NCBI RefSeq assembly: GCF_900110435.1
Contig: NZ_FODT01000004.1
Coordinates: 414,012-478,011, forward strand
DNA from: Rhodopseudomonas pseudopalustris
GTDB lineage: Bacteria > Pseudomonadota > Alphaproteobacteria > Rhizobiales > Xanthobacteraceae
Reading direction: 5' to 3'
DNA length: 64,000 nt
The notes under the pieces are model-generated. The model made no database searches. It was given only the letters and a program-made list of their open reading frames with translations, and was not told where the DNA came from. Shown here in pieces: positions 53,832 through 62,865 of the stretch. Each line of letters begins with the position of its first letter. Within the stretch, counting starts at the first letter, position 1. Position numbers and translations under genes: made by a program.

Positions 53832-56228
53832 ATGCCGCAGACCCAGCAACGTCTCGACCTGCTCAACGCGTTGTCGCGCAAGGTGCTGTGGCTCTCGACC
53901 TGGATGATCCACCACGCCAACCATATCCGTCCCAACGCCGACGGGTTGAAGGTCGGCGGCCATCAGGCATCGTCCGCGTCCCTCGCGACCATCATGTCGG
54001 CGCTGTATTTTTCAGTGCTGCGGCCGGAGGACCGCGTCGCGGTGAAGCCGCATGCGAGCCCGATCTTCCACGCCATTCAGTATCTGTTCGGACGGCAGAG
54101 CCGCGCGCGGATGGAGAATTTCCGCGGCTTCAAGGGCGCGCAGTCCTATCCGTCGCGCACCAAGGACGCCGACGACGTCGATTTCTCGACCGGCTCGGTC
54201 GGCCTCGGCGTGGCGCAGACGCTGTTTTCGTCGCTGGTCCAGGACTACGTCAAGGCGCATGGCTGGATGAAGGGCCGCCGCGAAGGCCGGATGATCGCGC
54301 TGGTCGGCGACGCCGAGATGGACGAGGGCAACATCTTCGAAGCGCTGCTCGAAGGCTGGAAGCACGGCCTGCGCAATACCTGGTGGGTGGTGGACTACAA
54401 TCGCCAGAGCCTCGACGCCGTCGTGCGCGAAGGATTGTGGGAGAAGTTCGAAACGATGTTCCGTAATTTCGGCTGGGACGTCGTGATCGTGAAATACGGC
54501 CGCCTGATGCAACAGGCGTTCGCCGAACCGGGCGGCGAGGCGCTGAAGCGCTGGATCGACACCTGCCCGAACCAGATGTACGCGGCGCTGTGTTTCCAGG
54601 GCGGGGCGGCGTTCCGCAAGCGGCTCCAGGACGAGATCGGCGATCAGGCGGAGGTGTCGCGGCTGATCGACTCGCGCAGCGATGATGAACTGCTGGCGCT
54701 GATGTCCAATCTCGGCGGCCACGACATGGCGAGCATGCTCGAGGCGTTTGAATCGATCGACCATGATCGGCCGGTCTGCTTCATCGCCTACACCATCAAG
54801 GGCGTCGGCCTGCCGTTCCAGGGCCACAAGGACAACCACGCCGGGCTGATGACGCCAGCCCAGATCGAGACCTATCGCAGGGCGCAGAATATCCGTACCG
54901 GACATGAATGGGACCGGTTCGAGGGGCTGACGCAGGATGCCGCGGCGCTCGACGTGTTGCTGAAGGCGGCGCCGATCAATGCCGGCGGCGATCGCCGGCT
55001 GAGCGCACCGGCGGTCGAGGTGCCGCAGCATTTGTCGTTCAAGCCCGCGCCGGAGATGTCGACCCAGCAGGGCTTCGGGTTGATCCTCAACGAACTGGCG
55101 CGCAGCGAGAGCGAACTGGCGTCGCGCATCGTCACCGCGTCGCCGGACGTCACCGTCTCGACCAATCTCGGCGCCTGGGTCAATCGTAGGGGCCTGTTCG
55201 CGCGGGCCGAGAAGGCCGATCTTTTCCGCAGCGAGAAAATCCCCACGACCTTCAACTGGGACTTCTCGCCGAAGGGGCAGCACATCGAGCTCGGCATCGC
55301 CGAGATGAATCTGTTCATCCTGATGTCGGCGCTCGGGCTTTCGCATACGATCAACGGCGAGCGGCTGCTGCCGATCGCGACGCTGTACGATCCGTTCATC
55401 CAGCGCGGCCTCGATGCCTTGAACTACGCCTGCTACCAGGACGCGCGCTTCATGGTGGCGGCGACGCCGTCGGGGATCACGCTGGCGCCGGAAGGCGGCG
55501 CGCACCAGTCGATCGCGACGCCGTTGATCGGAATCGCGCAGGACGGGCTCGCGTCGTTCGAGCCGGCCTTCGTCGACGAAGTCGCGACGATCATGCGCTG
55601 GGGCTTCGAGCACATGCAGCGCGACGACATCGAGGGTGGTGACGCCGCCGACGGAATGCGCGCCGGCGGTTCGGTTTACTTGCGGCTGTCGACGCGCAGC
55701 ATCGAGCAGCCGCAGCGCATGATGACCCCCGCCTTGCAGAAGGCGATCGTCGACGGCGCGTATTGGCTGCGCGAGCCGGGGTCGAATTGCGAGCTGGTGA
55801 TCGCCTACACCGGCGCGGTCGCGCCGGAGGCGATCGAGGCGGTCGGGTTGCTCGGCGACAGCCGTCGCGACGTCGGTCTGCTGGCGATCACCTCCGCCGA
55901 CCGGCTGCATGCCGGCTGGACCGCGGCGCGGCGGTTGCGTCGCGCGCATCGCGGATCGCGTCGTGCGAGCCATATCGAGACGCTGCTGGCGCCGCTGCCG
56001 CGGAGCTGCGGCATCGTCACCGTGCTCGATGGCCATCCCGCAACGCTCGGCTGGATCGGCGCGGTGTGCGGCCATCGCATGGAGGCGCTCGGCGTCGAGC
56101 ATTTCGGCCAGACCGGCAGCATCGCCGATCTGTATCGGCACTACGGCATCGACGCCAACGCGATCATCGACGCTGCCGAGAGCCTGGTCGCCGGCGCGCC
56201 GGTGCTGCATCGGAAGATGGCCGTGTAG
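53832..56228 (+). CDS. AceE/MdeB-like 2-oxoacid dehydrogenase E1 component
   Basis: A 798-residue thiamine-diphosphate enzyme of the transketolase superfamily, with the fused single-chain E1 organisation of AceE and MdeB. The ThDP motif starts VGDAEMDEGNIFEALLEGWKHGLRNTWWVVDYNRQ, and the pyrimidine domain has ELGIAEMNLFILMSALGLS with the activating glutamate. It would decarboxylate pyruvate, 2-oxobutyrate or a similar 2-oxo acid, but needs E2 and E3 encoded elsewhere. The ATG at 53832 has GAGG eight bases upstream. No methionine gamma-lyase (mdeA) gene is adjacent. Confidence 0.88.
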   Translation: MPQTQQRLDLLNALSRKVLWLSTWMIHHANHIRPNADGLKVGGHQASSASLATIMSALYFSVLRPEDRVAVKPHASPIFHAIQYLFGRQSRARMENFRGFKGAQSYPSRTKDADDVDFSTGSVGLGVAQTLFSSLVQDYVKAHGWMKGRREGRMIALVGDAEMDEGNIFEALLEGWKHGLRNTWWVVDYNRQSLDAVVREGLWEKFETMFRNFGWDVVIVKYGRLMQQAFAEPGGEALKRWIDTCPNQMYAALCFQGGAAFRKRLQDEIGDQAEVSRLIDSRSDDELLALMSNLGGHDMASMLEAFESIDHDRPVCFIAYTIKGVGLPFQGHKDNHAGLMTPAQIETYRRAQNIRTGHEWDRFEGLTQDAAALDVLLKAAPINAGGDRRLSAPAVEVPQHLSFKPAPEMSTQQGFGLILNELARSESELASRIVTASPDVTVSTNLGAWVNRRGLFARAEKADLFRSEKIPTTFNWDFSPKGQHIELGIAEMNLFILMSALGLSHTINGERLLPIATLYDPFIQRGLDALNYACYQDARFMVAATPSGITLAPEGGAHQSIATPLIGIAQDGLASFEPAFVDEVATIMRWGFEHMQRDDIEGGDAADGMRAGGSVYLRLSTRSIEQPQRMMTPALQKAIVDGAYWLREPGSNCELVIAYTGAVAPEAIEAVGLLGDSRRDVGLLAITSADRLHAGWTAARRLRRAHRGSRRASHIETLLAPLPRSCGIVTVLDGHPATLGWIGAVCGHRMEALGVEHFGQTGSIADLYRHYGIDANAIIDAAESLVAGAPVLHRKMAV

Positions 56229-56657
56229 CGCGGCTGACGTCGACGCGGGAATCAGCCTACGGGTCTCGACCGTGAAGGTTGCGACCAAGCGCGGGCATCT
56301 GATCGACTAGCCTCACTGATCGCAGAGAATTGCGACGTCATCAGTCGCACCAAAGCGCCGTCCCGCTGGCGATCGCGGCCTGATTATGAATGCTGCATCG
56401 CAGCATTTCCGCGCGCGCCGTACGCTGCGTGCAACGCGCAGGTGGTCTGGATGCAAATCGCATGCGGTTTACACGCGCAATTGTGCGTCCCGGCCTTGCT
56501 CCTCCCATGGCAGTGTTTTTATATACAACTCGCTCGCAGATGGCGGGCCTCGAATTCGCTCCGCAGCTCACGGCGAGGATGCTCCCGTGATGCAGCGGAT
56601 CTGTCCGCGTCGACTCCCACCCACCACCGCAATCAAAATCAAAAGAAGAGGTTTACG
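56229..56657. other. Upstream region of the aldehyde dehydrogenase gene
   Basis: About 430 bp with no convincing gene. It contains an operator-like palindrome, AATGCTGC-ATC-GCAGCATT (56389-56407), followed within 80 bp by imperfect palindromes around GCGTGCAACGC and ACGCGCAATTGTGCGT, and an AT-rich tract (TTTTTATATACAA, near 56516). This looks like a regulated promoter for the downstream gene, perhaps with more than one binding site. Confidence 0.45.
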
Positions 56658-58088
56658 ATGGTCAACCGCATGCAATTCTACATCGACGGCGCCTGGGTCG
56701 ATCCCGTCGTCAAGAAGTCGACGCCGGTCGTCAATCCGGCGACCGAGGAGGCGATGTATGAGATTGCACTCGGCTCCAAGGCCGATGTCGACAAGGCGGT
56801 CGCAGCGGCCAAGCGTGCGTTCGAAACCTTCTCCCAGACCAGCCGCGAGGAGCGCATCGCGCTGCTCGAGAAGATCATCGGGATCTACAAGGGCCGGATG
56901 AAGGAAATCGGCGCCGCGGTGTCCGACGAGATGGGCGCGCCGCTGCCGATGGCCGAGAAGATGCAGGCCGGCGCCGGCCTGGGCCACATCATGTCGACGC
57001 TCGACGTGCTGAAGAATTATGCCTTCGAGGAGCCGTTGGGCTCGGCGATGATCGTGCGTGAACCGATCGGCGTCGTCGGCATGATCACGCCGTGGAACTG
57101 GCCGCTGAACCAGATCGCCTGCAAGGTCGCGCCGGCGCTCGCCGCGGGCTGCACCATGATTCTCAAGCCGTCGGAATTCACCCCGACCTCGGCGCTGATC
57201 TTCGCCGAGATCCTGCATGAAGCCGGCGTGCCGAAGGGCGTGTTCAACCTGGTCAACGGCCTCGGCCCGGAGGTCGGCGCCGCGATGAGCGAGCATCCCG
57301 ACATCGACATGATCTCGTTCACCGGCTCGACCCGCGCGGGCATCGACGTCGCGCAGCGCTCCGCGCCGACGGTGAAGCGCGTCAGCCAGGAACTCGGCGG
57401 CAAATCGCCGAACGTGATCCTCGACGATGCCGATCTCACCAAGGCGGTGACCGGCGGCGTGATGCACATGTTCAACAATTCCGGCCAGTCGTGTAATGCG
57501 CCGAGCCGGATGATCGTGCCGCTGTCGAAGATGAAGGAGGTCGCCGCGATCGCCAAGGGCGTCGCGGAGAAGACCAAGGCGGGCGATCCGCGCGGCGAGG
57601 GCACGACGATCGGTCCGGTGGTCAATCGCGGCCAGTGGGACAAGATTCAGTCGTTGATCAACAAGGGCATCGAGGAAGGCGCGACGCTGGTCGCCGGCGG
57701 CCCTGGCCTGCCGGAGGGCGTCAACAAGGGCTTCTATGTCCGCCCGACCGTATTCGCCGACGTCACCGACAACATGACCATCGCACGCGAGGAAATCTTC
57801 GGGCCGGTGCTGGTGATCATGGGTGCGAAGGACGAGGACGAGGCGGTCAAGCTCGCCAACGACACGCCCTATGGCCTCGCGGGCTATGTCTCGGCCGGTT
57901 CGGTCGAGCGGGCGCGCAAGGTCGGTCGCCAGATCCGCGCCGGCAACGTCAATTTGCAGGGCGTTCCCAACGAACGCACTGCGCCGTTCGGCGGCTACAA
58001 GCAGTCCGGTAACGGCCGCGAATGGGGCAAGTTCGGCCTCGAGGAATATCTCGAGGTCAAGGCGATCGCCGGCTTCAACGCCGCGTAA
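56658..58088 (+). CDS. Aldehyde dehydrogenase family protein
   Basis: A 476-residue NAD(P)-dependent enzyme oxidising an aldehyde to an acid. The catalytic cysteine is Cys279 in NNSGQSCNAPSRM and the general base Glu245 in SQELGGKS. Also typical are ITPWNWPLNQIACKVAPALAAGC and the cofactor loop SFTGSTRAG. The ATG at 56658 has AAGAAGAGG upstream. A frame extending to 56442 is not used because that leader resembles nothing in the family. The next gene on the strand is an IlvD/Edd dehydratase, suggesting a shared sugar-acid or hydroxy-acid route. Confidence 0.92.
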   Translation: MVNRMQFYIDGAWVDPVVKKSTPVVNPATEEAMYEIALGSKADVDKAVAAAKRAFETFSQTSREERIALLEKIIGIYKGRMKEIGAAVSDEMGAPLPMAEKMQAGAGLGHIMSTLDVLKNYAFEEPLGSAMIVREPIGVVGMITPWNWPLNQIACKVAPALAAGCTMILKPSEFTPTSALIFAEILHEAGVPKGVFNLVNGLGPEVGAAMSEHPDIDMISFTGSTRAGIDVAQRSAPTVKRVSQELGGKSPNVILDDADLTKAVTGGVMHMFNNSGQSCNAPSRMIVPLSKMKEVAAIAKGVAEKTKAGDPRGEGTTIGPVVNRGQWDKIQSLINKGIEEGATLVAGGPGLPEGVNKGFYVRPTVFADVTDNMTIAREEIFGPVLVIMGAKDEDEAVKLANDTPYGLAGYVSAGSVERARKVGRQIRAGNVNLQGVPNERTAPFGGYKQSGNGREWGKFGLEEYLEVKAIAGFNAA

Positions 58089-58252
58089 CGCCTGTCTCGC
58101 AAGCTTTTCGGCAATCATCGACGCCGGGATGGTCCGCCATCCCGGCGTTTTGCTGTCGCGTGGTTGCGTATTGGCCCGCGGCGTCTGCTATCATCGCGTG
58201 ACGACAATTGCGCGAGCGCACGGCGATTGATGCGGACTGAGGAGGAGCACGG

Positions 58253-59962
58253 ATGGCCGACGGACTGCGCAAGGGACTGACCAGCTATGGCGATGCCGGC
58301 TTCTCGCTGTTCCTGCGCAAGGCCTTCATCAAAGCGATGGGCTATTCCGACGATGCGCTGGAGCGGCCGATCGTCGGCATCACCAACACCCACAGCGACT
58401 ACAATCCGTGCCACGGCAACGTGCCGCAGATCATCGAGGCGGTGAAGCGCGGCGTGATGTTGGCGGGCGCAATGCCGATGGTGTTCCCGACCATCTCGAT
58501 CGCCGAGAGTTTTGCGCATCCGACCTCGATGTATCTGCGCAATCTGATGGCGATGGATACCGAGGAAATGATCCGCGCCCAGCCGATGGATGCGGTGGTG
58601 GTGATCGGCGGCTGCGACAAGACATTGCCGGCGCAGATCATGGCGGCGGTGTCGGCCGATCTGCCGACCGTGGTGATCCCGGTCGGGCCGATGGTGGTCG
58701 GCCATCACAAGGGCGAAGTTTTGGGCGCTTGCACCGACTGCCGGCGGCTGTGGGCGAAATATCGGGCCGGCGAGATCGACGAGGCCGAGATCGAAGCCGT
58801 CAACGGCCGGCTCGCGCCCTCCGTCGGGACCTGCATGGTGATGGGCACCGCCTCGACGATGGCATGTATCACCGAGGCGATCGGCCTGTCGCTGCCGATG
58901 GGCGCGACGATTCCCGCGCCGCACGCCGAACGGTTTCGCTCGGCGGAGGAGAGCGGCAAAGTGGCGGCCGCGATGGCCAGGGCGAAGGGGCCGAAGCCGA
59001 GCGAGTTGCTGACGCCGGCCGCGTTCCGCAACGCGCAGGTGGTGTTGCAGGCGATCGGCGGCTCGACCAACGGGCTGATCCATCTCACCGCGATCGCCGG
59101 CCGCACCCAGCATCGCATCGACCCCGAGGCGTTCGACCGGCTCGGCCGAGACGTGCCTGTGCTGGTCGATCTGAAGCCGTCCGGCGCGCACTACATGGAA
59201 CATTTCCACCACGCCGGCGGCGTGCCGAAGCTGATGGCCCAGCTCGGCGAGCTGATCGATCTCGACGCGAAGACCATCACCGGCGCGAGCTTGCGCGATG
59301 TCGTTGCTCTCGCGGAAGACGTGCCCGGGCAGGACGCGATCCGTGCGCGCGACAATCCGATCCGGCCTGAAGGCGCGATGGCGGTGCTGTCGGGCAATCT
59401 CGCGCCGCGCGGCGCGGTCATCAAGCATTCCGCGGCGTCGCCGCAACTGCTGCAGCACACCGGCCGCGCGGTGGTGTTCTCGTCGGTCGAGGACATGGCG
59501 CGGAGGATCGACGATCCGGATCTCGACGTCGACGCCTCCGACGTGCTGGTGCTGCGCAATGCAGGACCGCGCGGTGCGCCGGGGATGCCGGAGGCGGGGT
59601 ATCTGCCGATCCCGCTGAAGCTCGCGCGCGCCGGCGTGAAGGACATGGTGCGCATCTCGGACGCGCGGATGAGCGGCACCGCGTTCGGCACCATCGTGCT
59701 GCATATCACGCCGGAGAGCGCGGACGGCGGTCCGCTGGCGCTGGTGGAGAATGGTGATCGCATCACGCTCGACGTCGCGGCGCGCCGGATCGATCTGCTG
59801 GTCGACGACGCCGAACTGGATCGGCGCCGCGCCGCGCTGCCATCGTCCGCATCAGCGCGGCCGCCGCGCGGCTATGCGCAGCTGTTCCACGACACGATCC
59901 TGCAGGCGGACGAAGGCTGCGATTTCGACTTCCTCACCGCGGCGGGGCGCAGCGCGCGCTGA
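58253..59962 (+). CDS. IlvD/Edd-family dehydratase
   Basis: A 569-residue iron-sulfur dehydratase. Cluster cysteines are predicted at Cys53 (NPCHGN), Cys121 (GGCDKT) and Cys194 (GTCMVMGTAST), and Lys123 would be the modified magnesium-binding lysine. It belongs with dihydroxyacid and sugar-acid dehydratases. Which branch is not resolved: housekeeping ilvD and pentonate/hexonate dehydratases share these motifs. The neighbouring aldehyde dehydrogenase would fit a non-phosphorylative sugar-acid pathway, but no sugar transporter or lactonase is nearby. Confidence 0.87.
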   Translation: MADGLRKGLTSYGDAGFSLFLRKAFIKAMGYSDDALERPIVGITNTHSDYNPCHGNVPQIIEAVKRGVMLAGAMPMVFPTISIAESFAHPTSMYLRNLMAMDTEEMIRAQPMDAVVVIGGCDKTLPAQIMAAVSADLPTVVIPVGPMVVGHHKGEVLGACTDCRRLWAKYRAGEIDEAEIEAVNGRLAPSVGTCMVMGTASTMACITEAIGLSLPMGATIPAPHAERFRSAEESGKVAAAMARAKGPKPSELLTPAAFRNAQVVLQAIGGSTNGLIHLTAIAGRTQHRIDPEAFDRLGRDVPVLVDLKPSGAHYMEHFHHAGGVPKLMAQLGELIDLDAKTITGASLRDVVALAEDVPGQDAIRARDNPIRPEGAMAVLSGNLAPRGAVIKHSAASPQLLQHTGRAVVFSSVEDMARRIDDPDLDVDASDVLVLRNAGPRGAPGMPEAGYLPIPLKLARAGVKDMVRISDARMSGTAFGTIVLHITPESADGGPLALVENGDRITLDVAARRIDLLVDDAELDRRRAALPSSASARPPRGYAQLFHDTILQADEGCDFDFLTAAGRSAR

Positions 59963-59974
59963 GCGCAACGACGC

Positions 59975-60253
59975 TCACATCAGGTTGACTTCGAGCTCTT
60001 CGAGCATCGCCAGCGTTTCGAGGTCGCCATTGTCTTCCAGGAGTTCGCGCAGCGTCGGCAGATAATTATGCAGCACGCGGAGATCGTCGAGACCCTGTTT
60101 CTCGCGCAGCTCGGTGCGCTTCTGCGCGAAATAGGCCCAGAACGGATTTTCCGCGGCGTCGATGTGCCTCTGCAATCGCGCCATCACCCGTTCCGACCGA
60201 ACCTTCCAATCGCAATTCTTGAAGCTGACATAGCGATCGAACGAACCCGACAT
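59975..60253 (-). CDS. cowN: CowN, protector of nitrogenase against carbon monoxide
   Basis: A 92-residue cytoplasmic protein with the CowN pattern: [12 protein letters not shown] at the N-terminus, a helical middle ([28 protein letters not shown]) and an acidic leucine-rich end ([21 protein letters not shown]). CowN sustains nitrogen fixation when CO is present. The ATG at 60253 is preferred; an upstream ATG at 60337 would add unlike residues and cross the promoter. A near-perfect sigma-54 promoter lies 33 bases upstream. No nif genes are in the window. Confidence 0.85.
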
Positions 60254-60285
60254 TCCAAACTCCAAAGATGTTGGCGGGTCTAGTA

Positions 60286-60301
60286 AGCAAGCGACATGCC
60301 A
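60286..60301 (-). promoter_or_regulatory. Sigma-54 (RpoN) promoter of cowN
   Basis: On the minus strand the sequence reads TGGCATGTCGCTTGCT: the -24 GG and -12 GC are exactly ten bases apart, matching TGGCAYR-N4-TTGCW. It is correctly placed and oriented for cowN. No NifA-type TGT-N10-ACA site was found within about 100 bases upstream. Confidence 0.85.
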
Positions 60302-60379
60302 TGGAGCGCACTGCGCCGTGTGTCGGATCGGGGCCACGTCGTTCGTCCTGGATCTAGGCTCACATTCCGGAGAAGCGTC

Positions 60380-61246
60380 ATGACCCTGAGGCCCGCCGTG
60401 GAACTCGCACGCATCAGCGCCGCCCGCTATCCCAACGAAAGCGCCGAGTATCGCCGCGCCCGCACGGCGCTGCTCGCTGAGGAGATCGAACTACGCCGCC
60501 ATATCGAGCGGGTCGCCGAGCAGCGCCGGCAGTTGCCGCCAGGCGGTGAGGTGACCACGCCTTACGCTTTCGAGGGCGAGCAGGGCCGGACCGACTTTGC
60601 GGGGCTGTTTGGCGACAAGCCGACACTGGTCGTCTACAGCTACATGTTCGGCCCGCAGCGCGCCGAGCCTTGCCCGATGTGCACCTCGCTGCTGAGTGCG
60701 TGGGACGGCGAGGCGCCGGACATCACCCAGCGGGTGGCGCTGGCGATCGTGGCGCGCTCGCCGATCGAGCGTCTGGTCGCGGTCAAGCGGGCTCGGGGCT
60801 GGCGGCATCTGCCGCTCTTCACCGACCTGACCGGCGCCTATAGTGGCGACTATCATGGCTTGAGCCCGGACGGCGGCGACGGCGCGGCCTTCAACGTGTT
60901 CAGCCGCCGCGATGGCCGCATCCGGCACTTCTGGGGCGGCGAGATGTTCGCCGCCACTGCCGATCCGGGCCAGGATTCGCGCGGCGCCCCGGATCTGATG
61001 CCGCTTTGGACCATCCTGGACACCACGCCGGAGGGCCGCGGTTCCGATTGGTACCCCCAAATTGAGCTACGGCTGAGTCGCTCCGGGGGCCCTGCCGGGC
61101 GCCTCCAGGCCGGTCGGAACACGAATTTCTTTGCCGGGCGGAAAGGCGGGGTGGTGCGCGTAGGGTTACGGGGCCAGGGCTGGCGGCCGCGGGGGAGGCG
61201 GTTATCTGGATACCGCAGGCCCGCCCGAATTTCTCCAGTGTATTGA
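60380..61246 (+). CDS. DUF899 family protein with a frameshifted C-terminus
   Basis: A thioredoxin-like DUF899 protein of unknown role, with the conserved [16 protein letters not shown] and [15 protein letters not shown] segments. The family normally stops shortly after the ...[11 protein letters not shown] motif. Here the frame instead runs about 58 further residues of arginine/glycine-rich, unfamilial sequence. Around 61054-61058 (a run of five C's) the other frame reads on as YPKLSYG and stops at 61076, the usual family ending. One extra C, natural or from assembly, explains this; the intact protein would have 231 residues. Confidence 0.8.
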
Positions 61247-61494
61247 ATTCATTGGGTTATTGTCCGGCCCGGCGCGGTAACCAAGCGTTAACCATCGCGG
61301 CGCATGGTCGGTTTCTGAGCAACTTAAGCGGCATTTAACTCAAACCCGCCTTAATCGCGCTCCTCTGTTCTGCCACATCTCCATGCGGATTCTCCGGTTG
61401 AAGCACCGCAGGCAATGGGGCAAGTCTGGATGCTAGGCGAATGAGTGTTGGTACGGGGGCGCGTACTCTGCCCAATCATCGTGGGGCCCGGTCT
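61077..61494. other. Gap between the DUF899 and Tlde1-like genes
   Basis: If the DUF899 gene really ends at 61076, about 420 bp are gene-free. The right half is AT-richer than its surroundings (GGTTAACC, TTAACCATCG, TTAAGCGGCATTTAACT around 61279-61340) and probably contains the promoter of the next gene. No RNA or repeat was recognised. Confidence 0.4.
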
Positions 61495-62664
61495 ATGGGT
61501 TTTCGTAAATCGCTCGGCGCGATCGCCATTGCGCTGCCGGTGATCGGCTGTGTCTGGACGGTGTACGCCAACACCGTGGGCGCAAGCATCTATCCGAGTG
61601 TCGGCGCCTGGGGCGACGAACCGATCAGCCGTCAAGAATTCAACCGGCAAGATCGGTCCAATTTCGCGTCGCGCTTCGAGCCGCTCGCCGGCGCTGCCGC
61701 CAATGCGCCGAAGCTGATGGCGCATCTTGCGTTGAAGAACGCAATGGCCAAGCAGGGCGCCGCGCCGGTGCAGGTCGCGTCCGCCGATCCGGGCGACGTC
61801 CCGGTCACCTCCAGCGTGCAGGCCGCCCATGCAGCGCCGCCGCAAACCAAATCCGGTCACCGCTATTACGCTCTGCTCGACGCTAACTATTCGTTCGGTT
61901 TCGAGCCCGACAGGTTCAGGCCGGCGCAAAATAATTCCGCCGTGCCGTCCGATGGGGCCAGGGCCGACGCCGCCGGCAAGGCCGGCGTGGCCCCGCCGCC
62001 GCAGCCGGTGAAGCTGGCGATGGCGGTGCCGATGCCGCCGGACCGCAAATCCGCCGCCGCCCGCGTCGCACCGGGCCCGACCCGCAATCCGTTCAGCCAG
62101 GAAGCGCTGGTGGCCCGCGCCAAGGCGGCGCTGATGGCGGCGAAGTCGGAGAGCAAGTCGAGCTTCTTCGACAAGCTGTTCGGCAAGCCCGAAGCCCCGG
62201 CGCTCGCCTACGCCTCCGCCGAGGCCGGCGTCACCAGCACCGGCGAGCCGCGCGACAACGCCTTCAGCCCGTCCGATGACGATCGCTACACGGCGGTCTA
62301 CGACATCACCGCCAAGACCGTGTACATGCCGGACGGCAGCAAGCTCGAGGCGCATTCCGGGCTCGGCCCGAAGATGGACGATCCGCGTCACGTCAACATC
62401 CGGATGCACGGCGCGACCCCGCCGCACATCTACGACATGAAGATGCGCGAAGCGCTGTTCCATGGCGTCGCCGCGATCCGTCTCACGCCGGTCGGCGGCG
62501 AGGACATGATCCACGGCCGCACCGGCCTGCTGGCGCACACCTACATGCTCGGGCCGCGCGGCGACTCCAACGGCTGCGTGTCGTTCAAGGACTACAACGC
62601 CTTCCTGCAGGCGTTCAAACGCGGCGAGGTCAAGCGCCTCGTTGTCGTCGCCAGCATGAGCTGA
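61495..62664 (+). CDS. Tlde1-like (DUF2778) L,D-transpeptidase-fold exported protein
   Basis: A 389-residue protein: signal or anchor helix at the N-terminus (SLGAIAIALPVIGCVWTVYA), a long alanine/proline-rich linker to about residue 255, then a C-terminal DUF2778 domain. The domain has YTAVYDITAKTVYMPDG, HVNIRMHGATPPHIYDM and the catalytic SNGCVSF with Cys361. Tlde1 is a peptidoglycan L,D-transpeptidase effector of type VI secretion; related chromosomal proteins may act on the cell's own wall. No secretion genes adjoin it. An ATG at 61441 would add 18 residues. Confidence 0.8.
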   Translation: MGFRKSLGAIAIALPVIGCVWTVYANTVGASIYPSVGAWGDEPISRQEFNRQDRSNFASRFEPLAGAAANAPKLMAHLALKNAMAKQGAAPVQVASADPGDVPVTSSVQAAHAAPPQTKSGHRYYALLDANYSFGFEPDRFRPAQNNSAVPSDGARADAAGKAGVAPPPQPVKLAMAVPMPPDRKSAAARVAPGPTRNPFSQEALVARAKAALMAAKSESKSSFFDKLFGKPEAPALAYASAEAGVTSTGEPRDNAFSPSDDDRYTAVYDITAKTVYMPDGSKLEAHSGLGPKMDDPRHVNIRMHGATPPHIYDMKMREALFHGVAAIRLTPVGGEDMIHGRTGLLAHTYMLGPRGDSNGCVSFKDYNAFLQAFKRGEVKRLVVVASMS

Positions 62665-62731
62665 CGCCGGCGCGCGGCGCTGCCGCGGGCCGGGTTCGCT
62701 GCAGCGCGCGGGTGCTGCGGTGGTTGGTCAG

Positions 62732-62798
62732 GATCGGCGTTCGCCATGATCGGCGTTACTTCGCGATCGACCTTCTTCACAATCGACCTTCTCTACAA
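62732..62798. repeat. Imperfect 16-bp tandem duplications
   Basis: GATCGGCGTT recurs with a 16-base shift (62732 and 62748), and a little further TCGACCTTCTTCACAA is followed directly by TCGACCTTCTCTACAA (62767 and 62783, 14 of 16 identical). The region lies between the Tlde1-like gene and the small exported protein and could hold a promoter with duplicated sites. Confidence 0.5.
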
Positions 62799-62865
62799 TG
62801 TGTGATCGCGGTTCCGGAACTTTGTCCCGGCGCTCGCGATTGGTCGATCTCATTGGAGATCGGCC

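Noticed and set aside
61077..61246. The extra 58-residue arginine/glycine-rich tail of the DUF899 protein as a novel domain
   Set aside because: It begins exactly at a homopolymer C-run, and the alternative frame restores the family's normal ending, so a frameshift is the simpler explanation.
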